A stretch of 64,000 nt of DNA from HXMU1420-13 sp034669965 (lineage in GTDB: Bacteria > Bacteroidota > Rhodothermia > Balneolales > Balneolaceae). The position numbers and the translations under genes are program-made. The notes under the pieces were generated by a model that saw only the letters and a program-made list of their open reading frames with translations, was not told the DNA's origin and searched no databases. The stretch spans positions 19,828 to 83,827 of the forward strand of contig JAXMOK010000013.1 in NCBI GenBank assembly GCA_034669965.1, written 5' to 3'. Shown here in pieces: positions 57,784 through 64,000 of this stretch (positions within the stretch are counted from its first letter, which is position 1; the number at the start of each line of letters is the position of its first letter).

Positions 57784-58823
57784 TCGATAACTACGTTGCT
57801 TCCTTCTTTTATTACGATGAAGTTCTCGCCATTGAGTGCAATTTCGAGATCGATTAGTGGCTGTTGTTCGCCGTCGTCGGCCAAGGGAAAAGTGCCAAAA
57901 TGCATGCCGATACTCAACTCAGCGCCTACATCGTGATGAATTTGCACAGCTTGAGCCGGATCAACATGAACAGGACTCATAAACCAGCGAGGAATGTACG
58001 CTCCGATAGGAATTATCGCCGTTTTGATAGGAGCATACCGCTCGCCAATCTCGGTAAAAAAGTTGTTGTAACCCGTATCTCCCGCAAAGTAAATATTCCC
58101 TTTTGGCGATTTGATTACGAAACCGGCCCACAATGTTTTGTCGCGATCGAGCATCCCTCTAGAAGAAAAATGCTGGGCTTCGACGGCATCCACAGAAGTG
58201 GAATCATTCAGGTAAAGCCCTTCCCACCAGTTGAAAGCGAAGGTGTTTTTAATGCCTTTTTTATTCAGATAAAGATCTACGCCAAGGGGTGTGATAAAGC
58301 GCGTTTTGGGGTTTCGATTCTTAATGCGCTGCAGCGTGGCAATGTCTAAATGATCATAGTGATTATGGCTAATGAGCACCGCATCGATTTCGGGAAGATC
58401 TTCGAAACGAATTCCGGGCGGGCGCATTCGTTTTGGTCCGGCAAAACTAAACGGACTTACACGCTCGCTCCAAACCGGATCGGTGAGGATATTCAGCCCG
58501 TCGGTTTGAATCAAAAAAGTAGAGTGGTTTACATAGGTAATTACCTGCGTGGAATCGGAAATTCGAGCAGCGGGTTTTGGCCCGAACTCAACATCTGCGA
58601 GCGTTTTCTCCGTCCAAGGACCGGGTCGACGTGTTGTCATCCATTTCATCAAATCTAAAAAGCCCTTATTCTGATATCCTTCGCGATTGATGAAAGTTTT
58701 TCCATCGAAATTTTGAAGCTTACTACCTTTGTATGGCGGTGCCGAAAGTCCCCATCCTACACCAAGTCCTACTATCAATAAAGTAGCCAGCACGCCCAAA
58801 AGAATAAATCCGATCATTTTCAT
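57780..58823 (-). CDS. MBL-fold metal-dependent hydrolase (UlaG/NAPE-PLD-like)
   Basis: A 347-residue protein with one N-terminal membrane segment (about residues 3-24). A metallo-beta-lactamase-fold domain follows: YVNHSTFLIQTDGLNILTDP, the metal motif SHNHYDHLDI, NIYFAGDTGYN and the final His in GMHFGTFPLADD. The PFSFAGPKRMRPPGI insert is typical of the NAPE-PLD-like group. It may act on phospholipid or lipid-like esters; the substrate is unproven. The last 22 codons are duplicated at 57009-57081. Confidence 0.9.
   Translation of the reverse strand: MKMIGFILLGVLATLLIVGLGVGWGLSAPPYKGSKLQNFDGKTFINREGYQNKGFLDLMKWMTTRRPGPWTEKTLADVEFGPKPAARISDSTQVITYVNHSTFLIQTDGLNILTDPVWSERVSPFSFAGPKRMRPPGIRFEDLPEIDAVLISHNHYDHLDIATLQRIKNRNPKTRFITPLGVDLYLNKKGIKNTFAFNWWEGLYLNDSTSVDAVEAQHFSSRGMLDRDKTLWAGFVIKSPKGNIYFAGDTGYNNFFTEIGERYAPIKTAIIPIGAYIPRWFMSPVHVDPAQAVQIHHDVGAELSIGMHFGTFPLADDGEQQPLIDLEIALNGENFIVIKEGSNVVID
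57787..57852. repeat. 66-bp direct repeat, copy 2 (in the MBL hydrolase gene)
   Basis: The 66 bp from ATAACTACGTTGCTTCC to GAGATCG match 57016-57081 at 64 positions. The two copies are 771 bp apart and enclose the toxin-antitoxin genes. This copy is the functional 3' end of the hydrolase gene. Confidence 0.95.
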
Positions 58824-59388
58824 AGGTTAATTTTCGAGTAATGAAATTCTACAGCAACAACTTAAAGAGTATGCGTATGAATTCCCGATTTTGAAAAAAG
58901 ATGAGATGAATAATTGATGTTAAGGAGATACTGCGGGTTGATTAGGTAATGGAGGCGAACAAAGACATACAAAAAAATGCATTAGAATTATTGATGAGAA
59001 AAGGCGAGATGGAAAGAGCGACCGCCGAATGGCGGGGGATAAATTCGCACCGGTCATGAATCAATAAAATTCATCGGAAGACCTTGGACCATCGAATTTA
59101 ACCAGCGAGTGCAATCGAGACGCATCAATAATTCGTAGCTAGATCTTTTTGCCATAGGCATCTTCCGAAGGAATCCCTATGCGGCCTTCGGGAGTGTACT
59201 TTTGGGTCAAGCCAAAAGTACAAAGAGAATGCAAGAACCAGTGGTTCACAAAGATATTCCGAGCGGGGCAATCTGAACGAGTTTAAAATCGAAGCTTCGT
59301 CGGCGTCCCAGTTAATGAGCTTATTAGCTGTTTTTAAGTTGCTTATTATTGATTTAAATTAATTCAAGCTCATTTATACATTCTATAT
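58824..59388. other. Gene-free, repeat-rich spacer
   Basis: No convincing gene is seen. The spacer contains small inverted repeats (ACCGCCGAATGGCGGGGG; CTTTTGGGTCAAGCCAAAAG) and, at 59216-59262, the left member of a 47-bp direct repeat whose partner is at 60910-60956. The last 90 nt are AT-rich and lead into the end of the small gene at 59389. Confidence 0.6.
59216..59262. repeat. 47-bp direct repeat, left copy
   Basis: AAAAGTACAAAGAGAATGCA followed by AGAACCAGTGGTTCACAAAG. It matches 60910-60956 at about 41 of 47 positions in the same orientation. Confidence 0.8.
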
Positions 59389-59715
59389 TCAAGTGATAAT
59401 AATGATTAAAATTAAATATGCTGGAATAGCCAAATATGATATGATAGGATCACCGAATATGGCCCTCAATACTGAAGTTAAAAAAGGAAAAAGTATAATT
59501 GTACATCCGATAACAATTAGAATACCCTGATCTTCAATAGCCCAAATCGAGACACCTATGTATGCAATCAAAGATATAACCCCATTTAGTGCAAAAAATA
59601 ACTTTCCATTTGTAGTCAATGCCCATTGTGGTCTATGCATGGGATGCAATTTGTCGATATTGTAAGAACAATAAGCACTAGAAGAAAAGATTAAACCAAA
59701 AACGAAATACCACAT
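59389..59715 (-). CDS. Small membrane protein, unknown function
   Basis: A 108-residue protein with four hydrophobic segments at about 1-16, 36-56, 60-78 and 88-107. No family was recognised. It is the last gene of a three-gene AT-rich run with short spacers (12 and 19 nt). Codon use is markedly AT-rich compared with neighbours such as pepP, suggesting recent acquisition. Confidence 0.55.
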   Translation of the reverse strand: MWYFVFGLIFSSSAYCSYNIDKLHPMHRPQWALTTNGKLFFALNGVISLIAYIGVSIWAIEDQGILIVIGCTIILFPFLTSVLRAIFGDPIISYLAIPAYLILIIIIT

Positions 59716-59734
59716 ATTTACCCCTTTTTATAAT

Positions 59735-59989
59735 TCATGAATAGTAAGTTTTATCTTTATATTCTGAATTTATTTTCGTTGCAATTTCTTCTGCAGATAA
59801 ACCATTAAGCTGCATGTTTACAATTTCTTTATTGTAAATTTTCCAAATGTAAAAAGCATCATTACTACTCCATCCATATTTAGTTGTTAATTCTTCCTCG
59901 ATTTTGTTGTAAAGCTTTTGTCCTTTCCTTCCCGTTTTAAGCCAATAGAAAATAAAGACTATCGCAAATATAATTAATAGAGATTCCAT
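59735..59989 (-). CDS. Small single-pass membrane protein, unknown function
   Basis: An 84-residue protein with an N-terminal transmembrane segment (SLLIIFAIVFIFYWLKTGRK) and a cytoplasmic part with helical segments such as IVNMQLNGLSAEEIATKIN. No family was recognised. It lies in the middle of the three-gene AT-rich run. Confidence 0.55.
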   Translation of the reverse strand: MESLLIIFAIVFIFYWLKTGRKGQKLYNKIEEELTTKYGWSSNDAFYIWKIYNKEIVNMQLNGLSAEEIATKINSEYKDKTYYS

Positions 59990-60001
59990 ACTATTTTTCT
60001 T

Positions 60002-60307
60002 TTAAAGATCATTCTCGTTTCTAGACTTTAGACCCCACAATTCTTCTTTATCTTCTCCTTCAAAACTTATTGCCCCCGCTCTTACTAATAGTTGCCTTAA
60101 TTCATTCTCTTCGAATCCTTTGATTCTCTTCTTAATGGCAGAAAAGCTTCTTTTTTGCCACCTTTCATCTTCAAGCAAAGATTTTATGACTTCCTCTGCC
60201 ATAAACTCAGTTTTTAATTCTGTTTTTAGTTTTTCTTTTTGATTCAAAAAAACCGCTATTGAAGTAATTATAGCTACTAAAATAGGTATTAGAACTGATT
60301 CTATCAT
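60002..60307 (-). CDS. Small membrane-anchored protein, unknown function
   Basis: A 101-residue protein with one N-terminal transmembrane helix (IESVLIPILVAIITSIAVFL). A charged helical region follows, with DERWQKRSFSAIKKRIKGF and ENELRQLLVRAGAISFEG; the second looks like a short winged-helix-like or helical regulatory segment. N termini of this type are frequent in small accessory proteins of Bacteroidota. It opens the three-gene run; no function can be assigned. Confidence 0.55.
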   Translation of the reverse strand: MIESVLIPILVAIITSIAVFLNQKEKLKTELKTEFMAEEVIKSLLEDERWQKRSFSAIKKRIKGFEENELRQLLVRAGAISFEGEDKEELWGLKSRNENDL

Positions 60308-60585
60308 TGGCGTATAATTTTATTAAACAGATAACAAATAATTGAGTGAACGAGATAGATTAGATATTGTTAGTATAAATTTCCTCATACCCCCTCAAAA
60401 TCCTTAAAAACTTAGTTTTCGATAGGAAAAGCGAACACTCGTCTGCATAACATCCAAAAACTTATTTTGTAAAGTATTCCCCGCTCAGTGTTCTTGCAAG
60501 ATAGTACGATCAACAAAAAGATCAACACTATGGCGGGCTTCAATTGACGAAAGTACCTGAATCCCTGAGATCACTTCTCCCGCCT

Positions 60586-60608
60586 CCTTCGACATGCTCA
60601 GGAACCGG
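60586..60608. repeat. Intergenic copy of the repeat found in the dnaX linker
   Basis: The 23-bp segment CCTTCGACATGCTCAGGAAC plus CGG matches the dnaX unit at 20 of 23 positions. It lies outside any supported gene. Confidence 0.75.
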
Positions 60609-60647
60609 CGGGATCGTGAATGGATACAGAAATTATTCATTGTGTAT

Positions 60648-60784
60648 GTCATCCAGAGCGGTAGCGATGGAACTAAACGGATAAAAGGATCAAATTTTAC
60701 TTTAATCTTTGTTATTAAACAAAGCCACAACAAACTTATAACCACTCATCCGTCTGGATCCTTCGGAGGTATCCTCAGGATGAC
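60648..60784. repeat. Dispersed repeat bounded by GTCATCC and GGATGAC
   Basis: The ends GTCATCCAGAGCGGTAGCGA and GGATCCTTCGGAGGTATCCT-CAGGATGAC resemble the common GTCATCCTGAGC...GAAGGATCC bacterial intergenic repeat. The interior is AT-rich and holds no gene. Confidence 0.6.
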
Positions 60785-60909
60785 ATTTGCAAAAAACAGA
60801 CTAAGATATGTGATTATATCAATTCTGATTTTTAAGAATTTACACTCTTGATGCAGTAGAGGATCACCGACGCTTCCAGCTCTGGCGATGAGCGTCGGGG
60901 TGAGGTCAT

Positions 60910-60956
60910 AAAAGTACAAATAGAACGCATGAACCCGTGGTTCACAAAGTCATTCC
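60910..60956. repeat. 47-bp direct repeat, right copy
   Basis: AAAAGTACAAATAGAACGCA followed by TGAACCCGTGGTTCACAAAG; partner of 59216-59262. Together they bracket the three small AT-rich genes. Confidence 0.8.
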
Positions 60957-60993
60957 AAACGAGCCGTTCGGAACGAGAGGATTGGCCACCAAA

Positions 60994-61036
60994 CTTGAAT
61001 GTTGCTTATTCCTTGTTGAATATTGGTTATTGAATT
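60994..61036. repeat. Solo AT-rich repeat after pepP
   Basis: CTTGAATGTTGCTTATTCC followed by TTGTTGAATATTGGTTATTG. It is nearly identical to 37898-37940 and lies 12 nt past the pepP stop codon. Confidence 0.75.
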
Positions 61037-61048
61037 CCCGAGATCACT

Positions 61049-62383
61049 TTACCCCGCCATCAACGCCTCAATCTCGCTAATTTCTTTCGGCACGTTGGTT
61101 AGGTTTTCGTAGCCATCTTCGGTTACAGCGATGTCGTCTTCAATTCGGATCCCGCCAAACCCAAGGAGCGACTTAACTTTCTCAACATCCAAATATTTTG
61201 CTTGCTCCGGATTATTCATCGCCGGTTCGAGTACTGCAGGTACAAAATAAATCCCCGGCTCGATAGTGATCACCATCCCGGCCTGAAGCTCGCGGCGTGC
61301 ACGTAAAAACTTAATGCCCGGACGATCAATACGTTCCACACCTTTCGGATAACCGCCCACGTCGTGTGTGTCTAAGCCGAGAAAATGGCCGAGTCCATGC
61401 GGGAAAAACAACGCAAATATGTTGTTTTCCATGATGTCGTCGATTTCGCCTTTAACTATGCCGAGTTTTTTTAGCCCTCCCATCATAATTCTAGCAGCCA
61501 TTAAGTGGAGGTCTTCCATCTTCACACCGGGACGAATAGACTCAATCACTTCGGTGTGCGCATTCAGCACGCATTGATAAATTCCGGCCTGAATTTCGGT
61601 GAATTTCCCGTTGGCAGGAAAAGTTCGCGTGTAATCGGCAGCGTAGCCATTGCACTCAAATCCGGCATCCATCAAAAATAAATCGCCGTCGTTAATTTGA
61701 TCTTTATTCTCCACATAATGCAGAATTGAAGCATTCACTCCGGAGGCAAAAATGCCGTTGTAAGCATCTTGAAGTAGCCCATTTCGAAGCTGGACTTGGT
61801 TAAAAATGGCTTTGATTTCATACTCGTGCATACCCGGCTTAATGGCTTTTATCACTTCGATGTAAGCCTCGTCGTTAACGCGACAAGCTTCCCGCATTTG
61901 ATCTAGTTCCCACTCGGTTTTAATCACTCGGCAATAGGTAAGTGCATCCACAAGCGTGTCGGTATCTACCTTGAAACTGCGATTTAAATCCTCCACAAAC
62001 TCCGCCTGCTCATCATTTAAGCAATACACCACGTCCGGATTTAGCGACTTCAACACCGTCAAAATCTCATTCGAGTAATGCAGATGATCGGGTTTGTACT
62101 GCTCTTGATATTGCTCTTTCGTTTTCACGTAACCATGCCACACCGCATATTGTGCATCACGCTCAGGCACAAACAAGTGATATTCCTCGGTTTTCAGATC
62201 GAGAATCAGCGAGCATTCCGCTTCATTGGCACCGGTTAAATACCAGAAATTTGATTCCTGTCGGAAAGGAAATTCGTAATCCGTGCCATATCGATACATG
62301 GTTTCGGCGCCTTGGATGTACACGGCTCCACTTTGATTGTCATCGAATAGAGAAACCAGTTTTTCGCGGTGTAAATGATGCAT
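61049..62383 (-). CDS. pepP: Xaa-Pro aminopeptidase (M24B)
   Basis: A 444-residue aminopeptidase P-like enzyme that removes N-terminal residues before proline. The N-terminal domain (about 1-165) is followed by the pita-bread domain with metal ligands in LMDAGFECNGYAADYTRTFP, FFPHGLGHFLGLDTHDVGG, ITIEPGIYF and GIRIEDDIAVTEDG. Length is normal. Repeats lie at both ends: GAATTAGGAATAG before the start and the AT-rich solo repeat after the stop. Confidence 0.95.
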   Translation of the reverse strand: MHHLHREKLVSLFDDNQSGAVYIQGAETMYRYGTDYEFPFRQESNFWYLTGANEAECSLILDLKTEEYHLFVPERDAQYAVWHGYVKTKEQYQEQYKPDHLHYSNEILTVLKSLNPDVVYCLNDEQAEFVEDLNRSFKVDTDTLVDALTYCRVIKTEWELDQMREACRVNDEAYIEVIKAIKPGMHEYEIKAIFNQVQLRNGLLQDAYNGIFASGVNASILHYVENKDQINDGDLFLMDAGFECNGYAADYTRTFPANGKFTEIQAGIYQCVLNAHTEVIESIRPGVKMEDLHLMAARIMMGGLKKLGIVKGEIDDIMENNIFALFFPHGLGHFLGLDTHDVGGYPKGVERIDRPGIKFLRARRELQAGMVITIEPGIYFVPAVLEPAMNNPEQAKYLDVEKVKSLLGFGGIRIEDDIAVTEDGYENLTNVPKEISEIEALMAG

Positions 62384-62388
62384 AATTC

Positions 62389-62403
62389 TGAATTAGGAAT
62401 AGT
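62389..62403. repeat. GAATTAGGAAT repeat before pepP
   Basis: CTGAATTAGGAATAG, a single copy of the motif that forms the ends of four-helix-bundle element 1. It lies 5 nt upstream of the pepP start codon. Confidence 0.65.
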
Positions 62404-62563
62404 TCAATTTGGAATGAAGAATAGGGAAATGAGCACCCAATTTCGAGAGTGATAAAAACAAATTCGTGGATATGGGATTTAGTTAAAAGGCAGGATTTTA
62501 AGGACCAGGCATTCTGAAAAGCTCATCGATCTTTTCATTGGTCAGTAGTTAGCTAATTGATCT

Positions 62564-62586
62564 CCCTCTCCTGATGCAGGAGAGGG
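62564..62586. repeat. CCCTCTCCT hairpin between pepP and thiN
   Basis: A perfect 9-bp stem, CCCTCTCCT with AGGAGAGGG, loop GATGC. It belongs to the CTCTCCTC/GAGGAGAG class of dispersed repeats also present near 63640 and, in another variant, inside dnaX. Confidence 0.7.
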
Positions 62587-62675
62587 TCGGGAGAGGTCTC
62601 CGAATCCTCCGGTTAGTATTGCTCCACTATTGCCCAAACAAAAGTGGTAATGAAATGTTAAGTCAAAAGAATATC

Positions 62676-63320
62676 TCAGTCTCTCTTCTGCTTTTTGATT
62701 TTCTCGCCGGTTCCAATAAACACACCCAGATATCCGCCATCGAAGGTGATTTCAGCATCTTTTGAAGTGATTTCGTTGGAGGTGCCGTCCTGAACTCCCA
62801 TTGCCAGCGCTGAGTTTTCTAAGGGATATAACACCCCGGTAGAACTAAAACCGGTTACAGGCGCAACAACAGGGAAAAACGAAATGATGGTGCCGGGCTC
62901 TAGATTTGGTTTATAGGGAGATTGAGCCAACATCATGTCGCCGTAATCATCCCGAAAAACAATGGATTCAAACTTAGGATGAAACCGCTGCAGCACAGAG
63001 AGGTTTTTGATGGTGTGATCGATGCGTTTTCCTAAAGTGCCGAGTACAACGGCTGTAGTAGCACCTTGCTTAATCGCATAATTGAGTGCTTTCTCCAAAT
63101 CGTTCGTTTCCTGATCAGGGTCTTCAATCACATTCACGCCTTCATGATTGGTGTACTTAAAGCTGTCTAAATCGCCGATTACAACATCAGGAAGATGTTT
63201 AAACCCTAAAAACACATATCCGCCACTATCCGCGCCAATGGTGATGTCGGCGTGTTCCATTTCAGCTTCCAGTAATTTTTTGGTGGGCGGGGTTCCTCCG
63301 CAAACAATCAGTGCATGCAT
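62676..63320 (-). CDS. Thiamine diphosphokinase (thiamine pyrophosphokinase)
   Basis: A 214-residue enzyme that converts thiamine and ATP to thiamine diphosphate. The N-terminal domain has ADSGGYVFLGFKHLPDVVIG (GADSG motif), GDLDSF and DPDQETNDLEKALNYA, then VLGTLGKRIDHTIKNLSVL. The C-terminal beta-sandwich ends with SNEITSKDAEITFDGGYLGV. No TPP riboswitch was recognised upstream. Confidence 0.93.
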   Translation of the reverse strand: MHALIVCGGTPPTKKLLEAEMEHADITIGADSGGYVFLGFKHLPDVVIGDLDSFKYTNHEGVNVIEDPDQETNDLEKALNYAIKQGATTAVVLGTLGKRIDHTIKNLSVLQRFHPKFESIVFRDDYGDMMLAQSPYKPNLEPGTIISFFPVVAPVTGFSSTGVLYPLENSALAMGVQDGTSNEITSKDAEITFDGGYLGVFIGTGEKIKKQKRD

Positions 63321-63392
63321 ATTTTTTTCTTGAAAGGTAGGCTCTTTTGAGATACGAATTTTGATTTTTGATTCAGAACCTGGCTCGAAGTT

Positions 63393-63562
63393 CCATTCAC
63401 GAGCGGAGCGAAGTGATCTCTGTAACGTGAATCTGGGATTAAACTAAATCCTGAGATTGCTTCGTCGTTGGCTCCTCGCAAATGGATTGAAGTATGAAAA
63501 AGGCAAGAATAAGTCCTCCTTTGAAGGAAGTAGATACCTACGAATAGTCGGGAGACGGAGGA
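63393..63562. repeat. Long direct repeat, copy 1
   Basis: About 170 bp starting CCATTCACGAGCGGAGCGAA and ending ATAGTCGGGAGACGGAGGA. Two blocks are nearly identical to copy 2; a short stretch in the middle (after CAAATGGAT) differs. Confidence 0.92.
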
Positions 63563-63827
63563 TGTAGGATTCGATGCATTGATTTAATTACGATCAAATC
63601 GATAATACCAGCTTTTGCAGACCTCACCCCGACCCTCTCCTCAAGAGGAGGGAGCGCTATAATTTGATTTATGAATCGACACTCGGCTCGAGGCTTCAAG
63701 ATTAGGCGGGACTAAAGTCCCATCTTGATTATGAACGTGCTTTTACCTCGAAAATAATCAAGCAAGGGTTTCAACCCTGCGGTTTTATGAAGAAGCGTTT
63801 GTAAGAGCTTAAGATAGATCGAAACCT

Positions 63828-64000
63828 CCATTCACGAGCGGAGCGAAGTGATCTCTGTAACGTGAATCTGGGATTAAACTAAATCCTGAGATTGCTTCGT
63901 CGCAGGCTCCTCGCAAATGGATGGCAACATCGAAATAAGTTAAGAAGAAAGTCCTCCTTTGAAGGAGGTGGATACAGACGAATAGTCGGGAGACGGAGGA
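63828..64000. repeat. Long direct repeat, copy 2 (runs to window edge)
   Basis: At least 173 bp, same orientation as copy 1 and 435 bp away. The first 80 bp, to CTTCGTCG, are identical to copy 1. It may continue beyond the window. Confidence 0.92.

Larger units (their letters stand above)
60308..61048. other. Gene-free repeat mosaic upstream of pepP region
   Basis: No gene is supported; short open frames here are made of repeats. Recognisable pieces are CCTTCGACATGCTCAGGAAC at 60586-60605 (the dnaX linker repeat family), a unit bounded by GTCATCC and GGATGAC at 60648-60784, the 47-bp direct repeat at 60910-60956 and the AT-rich repeat at 60994-61036. Confidence 0.65.
63321..64000. other. Gene-free right edge with long direct repeats
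   Basis: No gene is supported. The segment contains two long direct repeats (63393-63562 and 63828-64000). Between them lie hairpins GGGACTAAAGTCCC and AGGGTTTCAACCCT and a CTCTCCTC/GAGGAG repeat near 63640. Confidence 0.7.

Noticed and set aside
57864..58658. Long plus-strand open frames opposite the MBL hydrolase
   Set aside because: They are shadows of the hydrolase, which carries a full metal-binding motif set.
60485..60851. Open frames of 85-86 codons on both strands
   Set aside because: They consist of dispersed repeat sequence (GTCATCC unit and CGACATGCTCAGG repeat), have no ribosome site and resemble no protein.
63321..63400. Possible TPP riboswitch before the thiamine diphosphokinase gene
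   Set aside because: No CTGAGA/thi-box-like core in the right position; the only CTGAGATTGC found belongs to the direct repeat and does not fit the rest of the motif.
1..64000. tRNA, rRNA, tmRNA and RNase P RNA genes
   Set aside because: No convincing T-arm, acceptor pairing or conserved RNA core was seen on reading both strands; a covariance-model scan could still find one.

Overview
This 64 kb window looks like a chromosomal segment from a member of the Bacteroidota/Balneolota (FCB) group, most plausibly a Balneolaceae-type marine bacterium. That assignment is inference. It rests on a PorV/PorQ-family outer-membrane protein, a DUF4270 lipoprotein beside a half-length GlgA, DUF5916 and MltC-like proteins, a LytS/LytTR pair, many signal peptides ending in AQ, and moderate GC. 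No rRNA, tRNA, prophage, transposase or CRISPR array was recognised. Nearly all genes are housekeeping genes and the strand changes often.

Layout. 1-9.6 kb: partial secreted protein, MscS channel, outer-membrane protein, glycogen phosphorylase, ispE, CCA-adding enzyme, Usp protein, SDR and a lytic transglycosylase. 9.7-13.9 kb: sugar nucleotidyltransferase, a membrane-anchored MurF-like ligase and a LolC/E permease. 14-23.4 kb: a forward run glgB-malQ-comA-glgA(half)-DUF4270-OMP-TPR ending in a clear terminator, then rho. 24.7-28.1 kb: a reverse run miaA-purS-clpS-purQ-lptB-rhodanese. 28.1-35.1 kb: a VapBC-like pair, porV-like gene, dnaN with SAM hydrolase and methyltransferase, a TonB-domain lipoprotein and argS. 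35.1-37.7 kb: two four-helix-bundle genes with repeat ends, radC, and an XRE/DUF2975 pair. 37.9-45.5 kb: AMP nucleosidase, NUDIX, hydroxylase, RraB, OsmC, peroxiredoxin and topA. 45.6-53.9 kb: malic enzyme, M1 peptidase, recR-ybaB-dnaX and LytTR/LytS. 54-58.8 kb: DUF5916, an exported intradiol dioxygenase-like protein, a PIN/RHH toxin-antitoxin cassette and an MBL hydrolase. 58.8-64 kb: repeat-rich DNA with three small orphan genes, pepP and thiamine pyrophosphokinase.

Functional links. GlgP, GlgB and MalQ form a glycogen/maltodextrin module, although no ADP-glucose pyrophosphorylase and no full-length synthase is present. MurF-like, MltC-like, LolC/E, LptB and PorV-like proteins serve the envelope. 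DnaN, DnaX, RecR, TopA, RadC and YbaB serve DNA replication and repair.

The most unusual content is non-coding or semi-coding. (1) Two adjacent four-helix-bundle (23S IVS-protein-like) genes are each bounded by their own inverted repeats, which supply the ribosome-binding site and, in one case, the last codons. (2) The same and related AT-rich repeats lie just 3' of many stop codons in the window. (3) A PIN/RHH toxin-antitoxin cassette is flanked by two 66-bp copies of the 3' end of the MBL hydrolase gene. (4) The DnaX linker contains in-frame copies of repeat families otherwise seen between genes here. (5) A three-gene AT-rich islet is bracketed by 47-bp direct repeats, and long direct repeats lie at the right edge.
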